A DNA stretch of 64,000 nucleotides from Eutrophobius brisbanensis (GTDB taxonomy: Bacteria; Pseudomonadota; Gammaproteobacteria; Eutrophobiales; Eutrophobiaceae), in NCBI GenBank assembly GCA_038131795.1, contig JAYPQE010000003.1:1612001-1676000 (forward strand), read 5' to 3'. The notes beneath the pieces are model-generated. The model was not told the DNA's origin and did no database searches. It was given only the letters and a program-made list of their open reading frames with translations. Position numbers and translations under genes: made by a program. Shown piece after piece: positions 8,572 through 16,922 of the stretch (position 1 is the stretch's first letter; each line of letters opens with the position of its first letter).

Positions 8572-9045
8572 TTAGTTAACACCCACCCTGTCTAACAAGT
8601 CCTGCAAATTTTGATGGTCCATGGTTAGCGGTGAGTTTTCACAAAACGTTTTGATTTTGCCCTCCAGAATTGCATAAGCCTCTTTGAATAATTCACGCTG
8701 TACTTCCACCGGTTGATCAGGTTGATCCGGATCATTTATCCCCCAGTGGCCGGTCAGTGGGGTACCTGGCCAAACCGGGCAGACCTCATTCGCTGCATTA
8801 TCACAAACTGTTATCACCACATCCATTTCAGGTGAATCTGCAAACTCGTCCCAACTCTTACTCCTAAATCCATCTGTCTGATAACCCAATGATTGCAGTA
8901 ACTCAATAGCCAGCGGGTTTACCATGCCCCTTGGAGTACTGCCGGCGCTATAGGCATGAATGTCCTTTCCGCCCAGACGGTTAAAAATGGCTTCGGCCAT
9001 AATACTGCGGGCCGAATTACCGGTACATAACACCAATATATTCAT
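8572..9045 (-). CDS. arsC: Arsenate reductase, low-molecular-weight phosphatase (thioredoxin-coupled) type
   Basis: A 157-residue cytosolic protein that reduces arsenate to arsenite. The P-loop CTGNSARS (CX5R) is at the N-terminus. A second pair of cysteines in CDNAANEVCPVWPG has the 8-residue spacing of the redox relay of the S. aureus pI258 ArsC class, and GHWGINDPD follows as in that class. No arsR, arsB or arsenite efflux gene is adjacent, so it is a solitary copy. A protein-tyrosine phosphatase role is less likely because the relay cysteines are kept. It lies in the same direction as, and just after, the dienelactone hydrolase gene (35 bp gap). Confidence 0.88.
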   Translation of the reverse strand: MNILVLCTGNSARSIMAEAIFNRLGGKDIHAYSAGSTPRGMVNPLAIELLQSLGYQTDGFRSKSWDEFADSPEMDVVITVCDNAANEVCPVWPGTPLTGHWGINDPDQPDQPVEVQRELFKEAYAILEGKIKTFCENSPLTMDHQNLQDLLDRVGVN

Positions 9046-9080
9046 AGTTCATACCCGATAAAAAATAACCTGCAAGCGCC

Positions 9081-9797
9081 TCATGCCAGGACTTCAGCAA
9101 AAAAGTTAACACAACTTTGCCATGCACGCTTATCCGCATCGGGGTTATAGACTGTCCCCCTGTCTGGATCGTTTGCCTGGGGATTAGTAAAGGCATGGCG
9201 GGTATTACCATAGGCATGAACCTGCCAGTCCACACCCGCAGCAGACATTTCAGCTGCAAGCTCATCAATCGATTCCGGTGGCACCATGGGATCATCATAT
9301 CCATGTAAGGCCAGTACTTTTGCCTTGATGTGATGACTGTCCAGATTTCCAGGCGGTGTAAAAAAACCGTGTAGACTGATGACGCCACGTAGGTCTTCAC
9401 CCGTCCTGGCCAGATCTAATACACAAAGACCCCCAAAACAGAAACCCATCGCTGCAATTCTTTTCTCATCCACTTCCGGTATGGAACGAATGGTGTTCAA
9501 CGCCGCCAGCATTCTGGATTGCAGCTCTGCTCTATCTTCAAGCAATGGCTGCATCAATCCAGCATTTTGTTCCGGGCTGGTCCCCCGTACCCCTTTGCCG
9601 TACACATCCAGGGCAAATCCTACATAACCCAGTTCAGCCAGCAATCTGGCCTTGCTTGCATCAAACTCACCCTGCCCACCCCAGGCATGGGAGATTAGAA
9701 TTCCCGGAACGGCCTCCTGATTAGAATCATCATAGGCAATAACTCCCTGAAATGGTTTGCCCTTATCTTCATATTCTATTTCTCTTTCAACAATCAT
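9081..9797 (-). CDS. Dienelactone hydrolase family protein
   Basis: A 238-residue alpha/beta hydrolase. The catalytic triad can be read as Cys in GFCFGG (the DLH family replaces the usual Ser by Cys), Asp in HGYDDPMVP and His in NTRHAFTNP. The N-terminal region ISHAWGGQGEFD supplies the oxyanion hole. There is no signal peptide, so it is cytosolic. The family hydrolyses dienelactones and other esters; no aromatic-degradation genes are nearby, so the substrate here is unknown. It is probably co-transcribed with the arsC-like gene downstream. Confidence 0.87.
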   Translation of the reverse strand: MIVEREIEYEDKGKPFQGVIAYDDSNQEAVPGILISHAWGGQGEFDASKARLLAELGYVGFALDVYGKGVRGTSPEQNAGLMQPLLEDRAELQSRMLAALNTIRSIPEVDEKRIAAMGFCFGGLCVLDLARTGEDLRGVISLHGFFTPPGNLDSHHIKAKVLALHGYDDPMVPPESIDELAAEMSAAGVDWQVHAYGNTRHAFTNPQANDPDRGTVYNPDADKRAWQSCVNFFAEVLA

Positions 9798-9872
9798 AAT
9801 GGCTTCCCCTGTCTATGATATACGGGTATTGAATTGTGTTATTTATAAAAAGAAGATTAACTACGGAATGGA

Positions 9873-11273
9873 TCAGGAATCAAGTCCTAATGATTTAATC
9901 TTTCTGGTCAGGGTATTTCTACCCCATCCCAGTAATTTTGCAGCATCCTGACGCCGGCCACCTGTCTTTTTTAATGCGGTTTCAATCATAATTCGCTCAA
10001 ACCTGGGAACAGCATCGGCAAGAATACTGGACTGTCCATTTACCAGATTCATTTCAACCCAGCTCCTCAAGGTCTCTTCCCAGTCGTTATTCACTTGAGG
10101 TTGATCAATTTGTTTTAATTCAGGTGGTAAATCTTCATGATGAATCTCCTTACCTGAAGCCATTACCGTCACCCACCGGCAAAAGTTTTCAAGTTGACGG
10201 ACATTGCCTGGCCAGGAAAGTGATGTTAAAAACTCCTGGGTCTTTGCTGTGACCTGTTTTTTGTCCACCTCCAATTCTGCTGCTGCGGTTTTCAAAAAAT
10301 GATCAATTAAAGCAGGTATATCCTCACGTCGATCTCGTAATGACGGTACATGTACTCGAATAACATTCAATCGATGAAATAAATCTTCTCTGAAATCGCC
10401 CTGTTTCACCCGAGCCTCAAGGTCCTGGTGTGTCGCCGCAATCACCCTCACATTGACTTTAATTGGCGTGTGTCCACCCACCCGATAAAATTCACCATCT
10501 GCCAGGACGCGTAATAAGCGGGTCTGCAAATCTGCTGGCATATCCCCAATTTCATCCAGAAATAATGTCCCGCCATTGGCCTGCTCAAATCGTCCGGTAC
10601 GGCGTTCACTGGCACCGGTAAATGCACCCTTTTCATGACCAAATAGTTCCGATTCCAGTAACTCCTTGGGGATGGCCGCAGTATTTAATGCGATAAATGG
10701 CTGTTGGTTACGTGGACTGTGCTTGTGCAGGGCCTTGGCCACCAACTCCTTACCGGTACCAGATTCACCTGTAATTAATACGGTTAGATTGGACCCCGAT
10801 AAGCGACCTATTGCCCGAAACACTTCCTGCATGGCCGGGGCTGACCCGATAATGTCAGTTCCTTCATCTAATTCTTCGGCCTGATCATTTTTGATACCGG
10901 CATCCGTTTCTTTAATGGCCCGCTTAACCAGATTGACCACTTCATCCACATCAAAAGGCTTTGAAATAAATTCAAATGCACCACTTTGAAAAGCGGATAC
11001 CGCCTTGTCCAGATCAGAATAGGCCGTCATGATAATGACCGGCACATCTGGTGCCTGTTTTTTTATCTCGTTTGTCAATGCAATGCCATCCATGTCCGGC
11101 ATACGGATATCTGAAATAATGACATCCGGTTTTTCCCTGCCTAACCTGGACAATAGTTTTCCTGGACCATCAAAACTCACAACCTGCATATCATCGGCTG
11201 CCAGGGCCTTTTCCAACACCCATCGAATTGACTTATCGTCATCGACAATCCAGATTTTATTATTTTCAGTCAT
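9873..11273 (-). CDS. ntrC: Nitrogen regulation response regulator NtrC (sigma-54 activator)
   Basis: A 466-residue three-domain regulator. The receiver domain (about 1-120) has its phospho-acceptor Asp in ISDIRMPDMDG; the AAA+ domain (about 140-370) has the Walker A GESGTGKE, the sigma-54 contact loop GAFTGA and the Walker B region GGTLFLDEIGDM; a Fis-type helix-turn-helix ends the protein (RRQDAAKLLGWGRNTLTRKI). Phosphorylated by NtrB under nitrogen limitation, it activates sigma-54 promoters. Its start overlaps the end of ntrB by 8 bp. Matching NtrC sites are visible at ntrB and glnA in this window. Confidence 0.97.
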   Translation of the reverse strand: MTENNKIWIVDDDKSIRWVLEKALAADDMQVVSFDGPGKLLSRLGREKPDVIISDIRMPDMDGIALTNEIKKQAPDVPVIIMTAYSDLDKAVSAFQSGAFEFISKPFDVDEVVNLVKRAIKETDAGIKNDQAEELDEGTDIIGSAPAMQEVFRAIGRLSGSNLTVLITGESGTGKELVAKALHKHSPRNQQPFIALNTAAIPKELLESELFGHEKGAFTGASERRTGRFEQANGGTLFLDEIGDMPADLQTRLLRVLADGEFYRVGGHTPIKVNVRVIAATHQDLEARVKQGDFREDLFHRLNVIRVHVPSLRDRREDIPALIDHFLKTAAAELEVDKKQVTAKTQEFLTSLSWPGNVRQLENFCRWVTVMASGKEIHHEDLPPELKQIDQPQVNNDWEETLRSWVEMNLVNGQSSILADAVPRFERIMIETALKKTGGRRQDAAKLLGWGRNTLTRKIKSLGLDS

Positions 11274-12333
11274 CGTTCATATCCAGGGGTAACAATATGG
11301 TAAAGATAGTGCGATCTGCCTGACGTTCATAATTGATAGAGCCGCCATTCGATTGTAATAATGACTGGGCAATGGACAGACCAAGACCTGTCCCTTCCGG
11401 GCGGCCGGTGATCAATGGATAAAATACCTCGCGTTTGATGTCTTGCGGTATTCCCGGACCATCATCCATTACCTTAATTTCAGCAGCTAACCTGTAAAAA
11501 TCCTGACGGATGGTACAATGTCTCTTAATGCGGGTTTGAATCCATACCTGCCCATTGGTTGCAATGGCCTGTAAGGCATTGCGTAAAACATTCATGAACA
11601 CCTGAATCAATTGGTCCTTATCTCCCTGCAATAATGGCAGGCTGGGGTCATAATCCCGCGTGATCTTTAACTCCTCAGTTGACTCGGCCCGGCATACCTC
11701 CACAACATATTCCAGAATTTCATGAAGATTGATACTGGATAGTTGAGGCGGTGTTTCGTGCACCATCATTCTATCAACCAGGTTGCGCAACCTGTCTGCT
11801 TCACTGATGATGATCTGCGTATATTCCTTCAAATTTTTATTTTGCAATTCCTTTTCCAGTAATTGTGCGGCCCCTCTCAGGCCACCTAATGGATTTTTGA
11901 TTTCATGTGCAATGCCTTTCAGTGATTTTCTAGCTGCATCATGGACGATTGAACTGGTTTCTTCCCGCATCACCCGGGTAAATGAATTGGCATCAACCAG
12001 TTCCACAATCACATATTTAACATCGTCTTGAGTCATGATCGGAGTAACCATACAACCAACAGTAATACTGGTTTGACCGTTTAAATATAATTCTACCCCC
12101 CAGTCGGTATAGGGATGCATTTCATCAAGGGAACGCCTGATGTCATCAATAAACTCTTTTGAGGCAGGTAAAAACTCATCAGGTGTCTGACCTTTGACCT
12201 TGTTGATACTCAACGATAACAGGTTTTCACCGGCGGCGTTGATACTCATTAGTCTGAGTGAACTATCAAAGACCATAACCGCTGTGCTAATGTTCTCAAT
12301 GAGTGCATCTGGTGATTTAAATATATCATTCAT
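11266..12333 (-). CDS. ntrB: Nitrogen regulation sensor histidine kinase NtrB
   Basis: A soluble two-component kinase/phosphatase that phosphorylates NtrC and is controlled by PII protein. It has an N-terminal PAS domain, an H-box with GIAHEIKNPLGGL (phospho-accepting His) and an HATPase domain with MDDGPGIP and TGLGLSIAQSLL. I place the start at ATG 12333 (MNDIFKSPDALIENISTAVM), giving 355 residues, because it matches the family N-terminus. The frame extends to ATG 12390, but an NtrC-binding palindrome lies in that extension. Neither start has a strong Shine-Dalgarno sequence. Confidence 0.93.
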   Translation of the reverse strand: MNDIFKSPDALIENISTAVMVFDSSLRLMSINAAGENLLSLSINKVKGQTPDEFLPASKEFIDDIRRSLDEMHPYTDWGVELYLNGQTSITVGCMVTPIMTQDDVKYVIVELVDANSFTRVMREETSSIVHDAARKSLKGIAHEIKNPLGGLRGAAQLLEKELQNKNLKEYTQIIISEADRLRNLVDRMMVHETPPQLSSINLHEILEYVVEVCRAESTEELKITRDYDPSLPLLQGDKDQLIQVFMNVLRNALQAIATNGQVWIQTRIKRHCTIRQDFYRLAAEIKVMDDGPGIPQDIKREVFYPLITGRPEGTGLGLSIAQSLLQSNGGSINYERQADRTIFTILLPLDMNDD

Positions 12334-12345
12334 AATTGGGTATTT

Positions 12346-12362
12346 TGCACTATATTGGTGCA
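12346..12362 (-). promoter_or_regulatory. NtrC-binding site at the ntrB start
   Basis: TGCACTATATTGGTGCA matches the known NtrC consensus (TGCACY-N5-GGTGCA) with full dyad symmetry in the outer arms. It ends 13 bp upstream of the preferred ntrB ATG, so NtrC bound here would cover the promoter or leader. In enteric bacteria NtrC represses glnL (ntrB) from such a site; autoregulation of ntrBC is the inference. Confidence 0.8.
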
Positions 12363-12507
12363 ATAAAGAAGAAATAATCTGTCCTTGCATTGAATTAAAT
12401 TTTCTATTTTTATATAAAAATCAGTTAGTTAACATAAGCACACTGAATTTGATGCTCAGTATATTTATATAAGAGCAAGAATCAGACCAAGATCAGGTCG
12501 TTTTACA

Positions 12508-12529
12508 AATACCTGGAAAATACCTGGAA
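12508..12529. repeat. 11-bp direct tandem repeat upstream of ntrB
   Basis: The unit aatacctggaa occurs twice, end to end, at 12508-12518 and 12519-12529, between the DUF4124 gene stop and the ntrB leader. The significance is unknown; it may be a simple slippage product. Confidence 0.6.
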
Positions 12530-12557
12530 ATGTATCGATATGACTAATTTACTGAAG

Positions 12558-13073
12558 TTAACGGCCTATTACAGAAGCCTGGCGCATATGGAAGGTCACA
12601 CTTTCAGACGAGATGACCTCATCACCATTTCCACTAATGACAGCAACACGGACGGTATGGGTACCCCTGTCTAACTCTTCGAGACTATGGCTTGTCGCCT
12701 TACCTTTATGAATTTGGTTACCATCCAGAAAATAGACCAGATTATCACCACCTCGTAGTCGGGGTGATAATGAAACACTAATCACCAGGTCACCCTGACT
12801 TCGAAAATAGGTTTCATCGTCTTTTGGATTAGAAATGCTAATCTGGTTATAACGCACCTGCTGCTGGGACGTGGTTCTGGGCGGGGGTGCATTTTTCAGC
12901 GCTGGTATGGTTGTTACCTCTTTGACTTCAATTTTTTTTGAGCCTTCAACCGGCTGATCCGTAAACGTCGGGTTTCCGTTTTCATCCACTGTCATATAGA
13001 CGTCAGCAGCCATGACACCGGTCATGAAAAAGCCACCTAAAATCACCAGTAGTTTATTCATATTATTAAACAT
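12558..13073 (-). CDS. DUF4124 domain-containing secreted protein
   Basis: A 171-residue protein with a signal peptide (KLLVILGGFFMTGVMAADV, cleavage after VMA), then the DUF4124 motif DVYMTVDENGNPTFTDQPVEGS at about 23-45. A beta-rich C-terminal domain (VSLSPRLRGGDNLVYFLDG...GTHTVRV) resembles an Ig-like fold. The domain function is not known. The gene sits between glnA and ntrB in the same orientation, an order I recall from other Gammaproteobacteria, and follows the glnA terminator. ATG 13061 is an alternative start four codons in. Confidence 0.8.
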   Translation of the reverse strand: MFNNMNKLLVILGGFFMTGVMAADVYMTVDENGNPTFTDQPVEGSKKIEVKEVTTIPALKNAPPPRTTSQQQVRYNQISISNPKDDETYFRSQGDLVISVSLSPRLRGGDNLVYFLDGNQIHKGKATSHSLEELDRGTHTVRVAVISGNGDEVISSESVTFHMRQASVIGR

Positions 13074-13138
13074 AGTTGATTGTCTAGACTCTCACAACTG
13101 GATAATAGTTCCTGTGAATCATTTCACAGCATAAAAAA

Positions 13139-13165
13139 AAGCCCCCTGAAAAAGGGGGCTTTTCG
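13139..13165 (-). terminator. Rho-independent terminator of glnA
   Basis: The stem AGCCCCC / GGGGGCT (13140-13146 and 13154-13160) with a short A-rich loop is followed on the minus strand by the complement of eight A residues (13133-13140), giving a U tract. It sits 23-43 bp beyond the glnA stop. The plus-strand side has only TTTTC, so it works mainly for glnA. Confidence 0.9.
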
Positions 13166-13182
13166 ATGCTAGAGAGACATTA

Positions 13183-14592
13183 TCAGAGGCTGTAGTACAT
13201 GGAGAATTCAACCGGATGGGTAGTCATTCTAAACCGGGTCACTTCATCCATCTTCAGGGCGATATAGCCATCAATCATGTCATCAGAGAATACATCACCT
13301 GCCTTCAGGAAGTCGCGGTCAGCGTCCAGGGCCTCCAGCGCACGATCCAGTGAAGAACAAACCGTCGGGATGTTCTGCTCTTCTTCAGGCGGCAAATCAT
13401 ATAGGTCTTTCTCTAAGGGTGCACCTGGATCTATCTTGTTCTGAATCCCGTCCAGACCCGCCATCATCAAGGCGGTGAATGTTAAGTACGGGTTACCACA
13501 GGAATCCGGGAACCTGACCTCAATTCGCCTGGCCTTGGGATTGGCAATAAACGGAATACGACAGGAAGCAGAACGGTTTCTAGCTGAATAAGCAAGTAAA
13601 GTCGGTGCCTCAAATCCGGGTACCAGTCGTTTATAACTATTGGTACTGGCATTGGTAAAGGCATTAATTGCCCTGGCGTGTTTAAAAATTCCACCGATAT
13701 AGTGCAATGCAGTTTCCGAAAGGCCACCATACTTATCACCACTGAACAGGTTTTGTCCGTCTTTTGCTAATGACTGGTGGACATGCATACCATTTCCATT
13801 GTCACCTACCAATGGTTTTGGCATAAAGGTAGCCGTCTTCCCGAAGGCATGGGCAATATTCAGAACACAATATTTCAGCATTAACAGTTCGTCTGCCTTT
13901 CTAGTCAGGGTATTGAATACAGTACCAATTTCACACTGGCCAGCGGTGGCAACTTCATGGTGGTGAACCTCTACACCGATACCAACCTGTTCAAGGGTGG
14001 CACAGATTGCAGATCGAATATTCTGCAGGGAATCTACAGGGGGCACTGGGAAATAACCGCCTTTTACACCCGGACGGTGGCCAATATTGGCATCATCTGT
14101 TGCCCGGTCACTGTTCCATGCACCTTCTTCTGAATCCACTTCATAGAAAGCGCTGTTGAGATTGTCTCCCCACCTGGCCTCGTCAAAGATAAAAAATTCC
14201 GGTTCAGGACCAAAGTACGCAGTATCAGCAATACCCGTTGATTTTAAATATTCTTCAGCACGTTTGGCCAATGAACGGGGATCGCGGACATAGCCCTGCA
14301 TGGTATGAGGCTCGAGAACATCACAACGAATAGCAATGGTAGTGTCATCGTAAAACGGGTCCAGGAAGGCCGCATCAGGATCTGGCATTAATACCATGTC
14401 TGATTCATTGATACCCTTCCATCCGGCAATGGATGAACCATCGAACATCTTGCCATCCTGAAAAAATTCTTCGTCTATCTGTGAAACAGGAACGGTGACA
14501 TGCTGTTCTTTTCCGCGAGTATCACAGAAGCGTAAGTCAGCATAGACAGCTTCATGCTCATTGATCAGCTCCTGTACCTTGTTATTCGACAT
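13183..14592 (-). CDS. glnA: Glutamine synthetase type I
   Basis: Makes glutamine from glutamate, ammonia and ATP; a dodecameric cytosolic enzyme. The start is ATG 14592 (MSNNKVQELINEHEAVY), giving 469 residues, the normal GSI-beta length, preceded by a GAGGAGA Shine-Dalgarno sequence; the frame upstream to 14643 is leader. Signatures seen: DLRFCDTRGKEQHVTVP, MFDGSSIAGWKGI, GPEPEFFIFD, the NGNGMHVHQSL ATP/ammonia region, and KRLVPGFEAPT. The C-terminal adenylylation-loop region (ALEALDADRDFL then FSDDMIDGYIALK) is present, including the Tyr-containing NPYLTFTALMMAG neighbourhood. Expression is probably nitrogen-controlled by the sigma-54 promoter and NtrC sites upstream. Confidence 0.97.
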   Translation of the reverse strand: MSNNKVQELINEHEAVYADLRFCDTRGKEQHVTVPVSQIDEEFFQDGKMFDGSSIAGWKGINESDMVLMPDPDAAFLDPFYDDTTIAIRCDVLEPHTMQGYVRDPRSLAKRAEEYLKSTGIADTAYFGPEPEFFIFDEARWGDNLNSAFYEVDSEEGAWNSDRATDDANIGHRPGVKGGYFPVPPVDSLQNIRSAICATLEQVGIGVEVHHHEVATAGQCEIGTVFNTLTRKADELLMLKYCVLNIAHAFGKTATFMPKPLVGDNGNGMHVHQSLAKDGQNLFSGDKYGGLSETALHYIGGIFKHARAINAFTNASTNSYKRLVPGFEAPTLLAYSARNRSASCRIPFIANPKARRIEVRFPDSCGNPYLTFTALMMAGLDGIQNKIDPGAPLEKDLYDLPPEEEQNIPTVCSSLDRALEALDADRDFLKAGDVFSDDMIDGYIALKMDEVTRFRMTTHPVEFSMYYSL

Positions 14593-14675
14593 ATTTTCTC
14601 TCCTCAATCTTGATATCACTTGTCGTTTATTTTTTGTTAGCACAACTCACGCACAGGCGAGTTACCTCGTCTAAT

Positions 14676-14692
14676 AAGCATGATCTATGCCA
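14676..14692 (-). promoter_or_regulatory. Sigma-54 promoter of glnA
   Basis: On the minus strand TGGCATAGATCATGCTT has GG (14691-14690) and GC (14679-14678) exactly 10 bp apart, the obligatory -24/-12 geometry of sigma-54 promoters; the -24 box TGGCAT differs from consensus TGGCAC at one base. Transcription would start near 14666, about 74 bp upstream of the glnA ATG. Two NtrC-like sites lie at suitable distances upstream. Confidence 0.75.
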
Positions 14693-14755
14693 TTGGAAAT
14701 ACATGAAATAAAGTTAATAAAAACAGAATGTTAACTAAATAATGCCTATACAGAC

Positions 14756-14772
14756 TGCACCATTTTAGTGCT
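14756..14772 (-). promoter_or_regulatory. NtrC enhancer site 1 upstream of glnA
   Basis: TGCACCATTTTAGTGCT matches the NtrC dyad TGCACCA-N3-TGGTGCA at most positions. Its centre is about 98 bp upstream of the predicted sigma-54 start, the position of the activating sites in enteric glnA. Confidence 0.75.
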
Positions 14773-14786
14773 TTTTCCCTAGATCA

Positions 14787-14803
14787 TGCACCAAATTAGA
14801 TCT
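14787..14803 (-). promoter_or_regulatory. NtrC enhancer site 2 (half-site) upstream of glnA
   Basis: TGCACCAAATTAGATCT has a perfect left half (TGCACCA) and a poor right half. It begins 31 bp from site 1, about three helical turns, so both would face the same side of the DNA and could bind NtrC cooperatively. Confidence 0.5.
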
Positions 14804-14834
14804 TCCGAATTCTTATTATTATTTCCTCTGGATA

Positions 14835-16085
14835 TTATGGCAGTATTTTTTCACCTTCGTAAAGCGCTTCTAACGTTTCACGTCTGCGAATCTCATATAT
14901 CTTCTCACCATCTATCATCACTTCAGCCGCGCGAGGTCTGGCATTGTAATTTGAACTCATGACAAACCCATATGCCCCGACCCCCATTACGACCAATAAA
15001 TCACCTTCAGTCAACGCCAGGGACCGATTAAGACCAAGAAAATCACCCGTCTCACAGACCGGGCCTACAATATCAAACGCCCTTTCTTTTGCATCAGTAT
15101 GTTCCTGGACCGGTATTATCTCCTGCCAGGCATCATAAAGTACCGGCCTGATCAAATCGTTCATTGCGGCATCAATGATTGCAAAATTTTTTACACCGTT
15201 CTGTTTTATATACAGTACTTGCGTCAGTAACAATCCCGCATTTCCTACGATTGACCTTCCCGGCTCTATAATTATTTCCAGAGACGTATCCGTGATCTTG
15301 TCGCAGATAGCACTTACAAACTCTGCTGGAGACGGCGGCGTTTCATCCTTGTAGCTAATGCCCAATCCCCCTCCCAGATCAATGTGTTTTAACTCCATAC
15401 CTTTGTCGCGTAATACCTCAACTAACTGCATTACCCTGTCTATGGCATCTAGGTATGGCTCAAGGTCCGTAATCTGTGAACCGATATGACAGTCGATACC
15501 GACAACATTCAGGTTGCTCAGTGTATTCGCCTGATTAAAGGCATTTTCTGCCTCTTCATAGGCAATTCCAAACTTATTTTCTTTCAAACCGGTAGAGATG
15601 TAGGGATGGGTAAGAGGATCCACATCCGGATTGACGCGTAATGATACCGGCGCACTGCATTGAAGTTCCGCGGCAACATTATTGACCATTTGAAGCTCAG
15701 AAAGTGATTCAATATTCAGGCATTTCACACCTGAATTTAACGCAGTCCTGATTTCATCGGGTGTTTTGCCCACCCCGGAAAATACAACTTTCCCTGGGTC
15801 GCCGCCGGCCTTGATAACACGTTGTAACTCTCCTACTGACACAATATCAAACCCTGACCCCAACCTGGCCAGCAAATTTAAAATGGCCAGGTTTCCATTG
15901 GCCTTGACCGCATAGCAAATGCTATGAGGCCTGTCATTAAAAGCACCATGATATGATTGCCATTGGCTTTCTATTGCCGCTCGACTATAGACATAACAAG
16001 GCGTACCAAATTGCGCCTGTATCTCACTAACGGCAATACCTTGCACATGCAAAGTCCCATTAATGTATTGAAATTCCTGATTCAC
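14835..16085 (-). CDS. lysA: Diaminopimelate decarboxylase
   Basis: A PLP enzyme that decarboxylates meso-diaminopimelate to lysine, the last step of the pathway; 416 residues, the usual length. The PLP lysine is in CYAVKANGN, the phosphate-binding loop in HIDLGGGLGISY, and VGPVCETGDFLG plus AYGFVMSSNYN are the conserved C-terminal active-site pieces. Translation begins at GTG 16085, directly after the stop of the lptM gene (TAAGTG), so the two are coupled. This lptM-lysA order is common in Gammaproteobacteria. I see no lysine riboswitch upstream. Confidence 0.97.
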   Translation of the reverse strand: MNQEFQYINGTLHVQGIAVSEIQAQFGTPCYVYSRAAIESQWQSYHGAFNDRPHSICYAVKANGNLAILNLLARLGSGFDIVSVGELQRVIKAGGDPGKVVFSGVGKTPDEIRTALNSGVKCLNIESLSELQMVNNVAAELQCSAPVSLRVNPDVDPLTHPYISTGLKENKFGIAYEEAENAFNQANTLSNLNVVGIDCHIGSQITDLEPYLDAIDRVMQLVEVLRDKGMELKHIDLGGGLGISYKDETPPSPAEFVSAICDKITDTSLEIIIEPGRSIVGNAGLLLTQVLYIKQNGVKNFAIIDAAMNDLIRPVLYDAWQEIIPVQEHTDAKERAFDIVGPVCETGDFLGLNRSLALTEGDLLVVMGVGAYGFVMSSNYNARPRAAEVMIDGEKIYEIRRRETLEALYEGEKILP

Positions 16086-16199
16086 TTAATTTTCTGCTGT
16101 ATTTGATGCTGGTTCATCTGGAATATATAAGTCGCCCTTTTGCCCACATGATGCGGTACACGTTAAAACAACCACCAAAATGATTAAACGTAAATACAT
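16086..16199 (-). CDS. lptM: Small LptM (YifL/LppL-like) lipoprotein
   Basis: A 37-codon gene easily missed by length cut-offs. The product starts MYLRLIILVVVLTCTASC, a lipoprotein signal peptide whose lipobox ends at Cys18, followed by GQKGDLYIPDEP, the CGQKGxLYxP hallmark of this family. In E. coli the homologue helps LptD mature in the outer membrane. The stop TAA abuts the GTG of lysA. The mature part is very short, as usual for the family. Confidence 0.88.
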   Translation of the reverse strand: MYLRLIILVVVLTCTASCGQKGDLYIPDEPASNTAEN

Positions 16200-16264
16200 T
16201 TTATTTCCCGTTATATTTTGAGATTCTATTTCCAATAGGCGTGTAATATCAGGCCTAAATTATA

Positions 16265-16293
16265 CACCAGCGATATCATCATTTGCGTATAAT
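16265..16293 (+). promoter_or_regulatory. Candidate -10 box for trxA
   Basis: TATAAT at 16288-16293 with a TTGCG just before it and no good -35 box at 16-18 bp. It lies 125 bp upstream of the trxA start. The rest of the 218-bp lptM-trxA divergent gap shows no hairpin or repeat that I can support. Confidence 0.35.
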
Positions 16294-16417
16294 CTTTGTT
16301 GCAGTGACAATTACAACTAAATTATTCAGGTGAATAATTAACAGATCTAACTTGCAATCTGGCATGGATTTCTGATGAAATGTACCCCCTTTCAAACAAT
16401 CAGAGGTTAAAACTATA

Positions 16418-16744
16418 ATGGGCGATGGAATAATTCACGTATCAGATTCCGATTTCGAAGATCAGGTATTAAAGGCCACCGGGCCGGTATTGGTTGATTA
16501 CTGGGCAGAATGGTGTGGTCCCTGCAAAATGATTGCCCCAATCCTGGATGAAATATCAGATGAGTACGCCGAAAAACTCACCGTAGCAAAAATCAACATT
16601 GATGAAAACCGTGAAACTCCCCAGAAATATGCCGTTCGTGGCATACCGACACTGATGATATTCAAAGATGGCGAAATTGCAGGTACCAAGGTAGGGGCGT
16701 TGTCAAAATCACAATTATCAGCATTTATTGACAGCGTCATATAA
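16418..16744 (+). CDS. trxA: Thioredoxin 1
   Basis: A 108-residue cytosolic dithiol reductant. The redox motif WCGPCK is at residues 32-37, after VLVDYWAE, and the cis-proline region RGIPTLMIF is present; length is canonical. It precedes rho in the same direction (178-bp gap), the order also found in E. coli. It can act as the electron donor for the ArsC-type reductase at 8.6-9.0 kb. Confidence 0.97.
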   Translation: MGDGIIHVSDSDFEDQVLKATGPVLVDYWAEWCGPCKMIAPILDEISDEYAEKLTVAKINIDENRETPQKYAVRGIPTLMIFKDGEIAGTKVGALSKSQLSAFIDSVI

Positions 16745-16922
16745 ACGCTATACATTTATGGAACGCGGCGAAATGCTCGTGTTATTTTATTAAATTAATA
16801 ATAACCTTCTTAAACCGAACTCCCTCAAATTGAATTAACAAGGTCTTATTTTCAGGGCGTTTCCTGCGCTTAACATAACTATTTATTAACCCTAATCGTT
16901 TAACTAACACAATCCTTGATCT

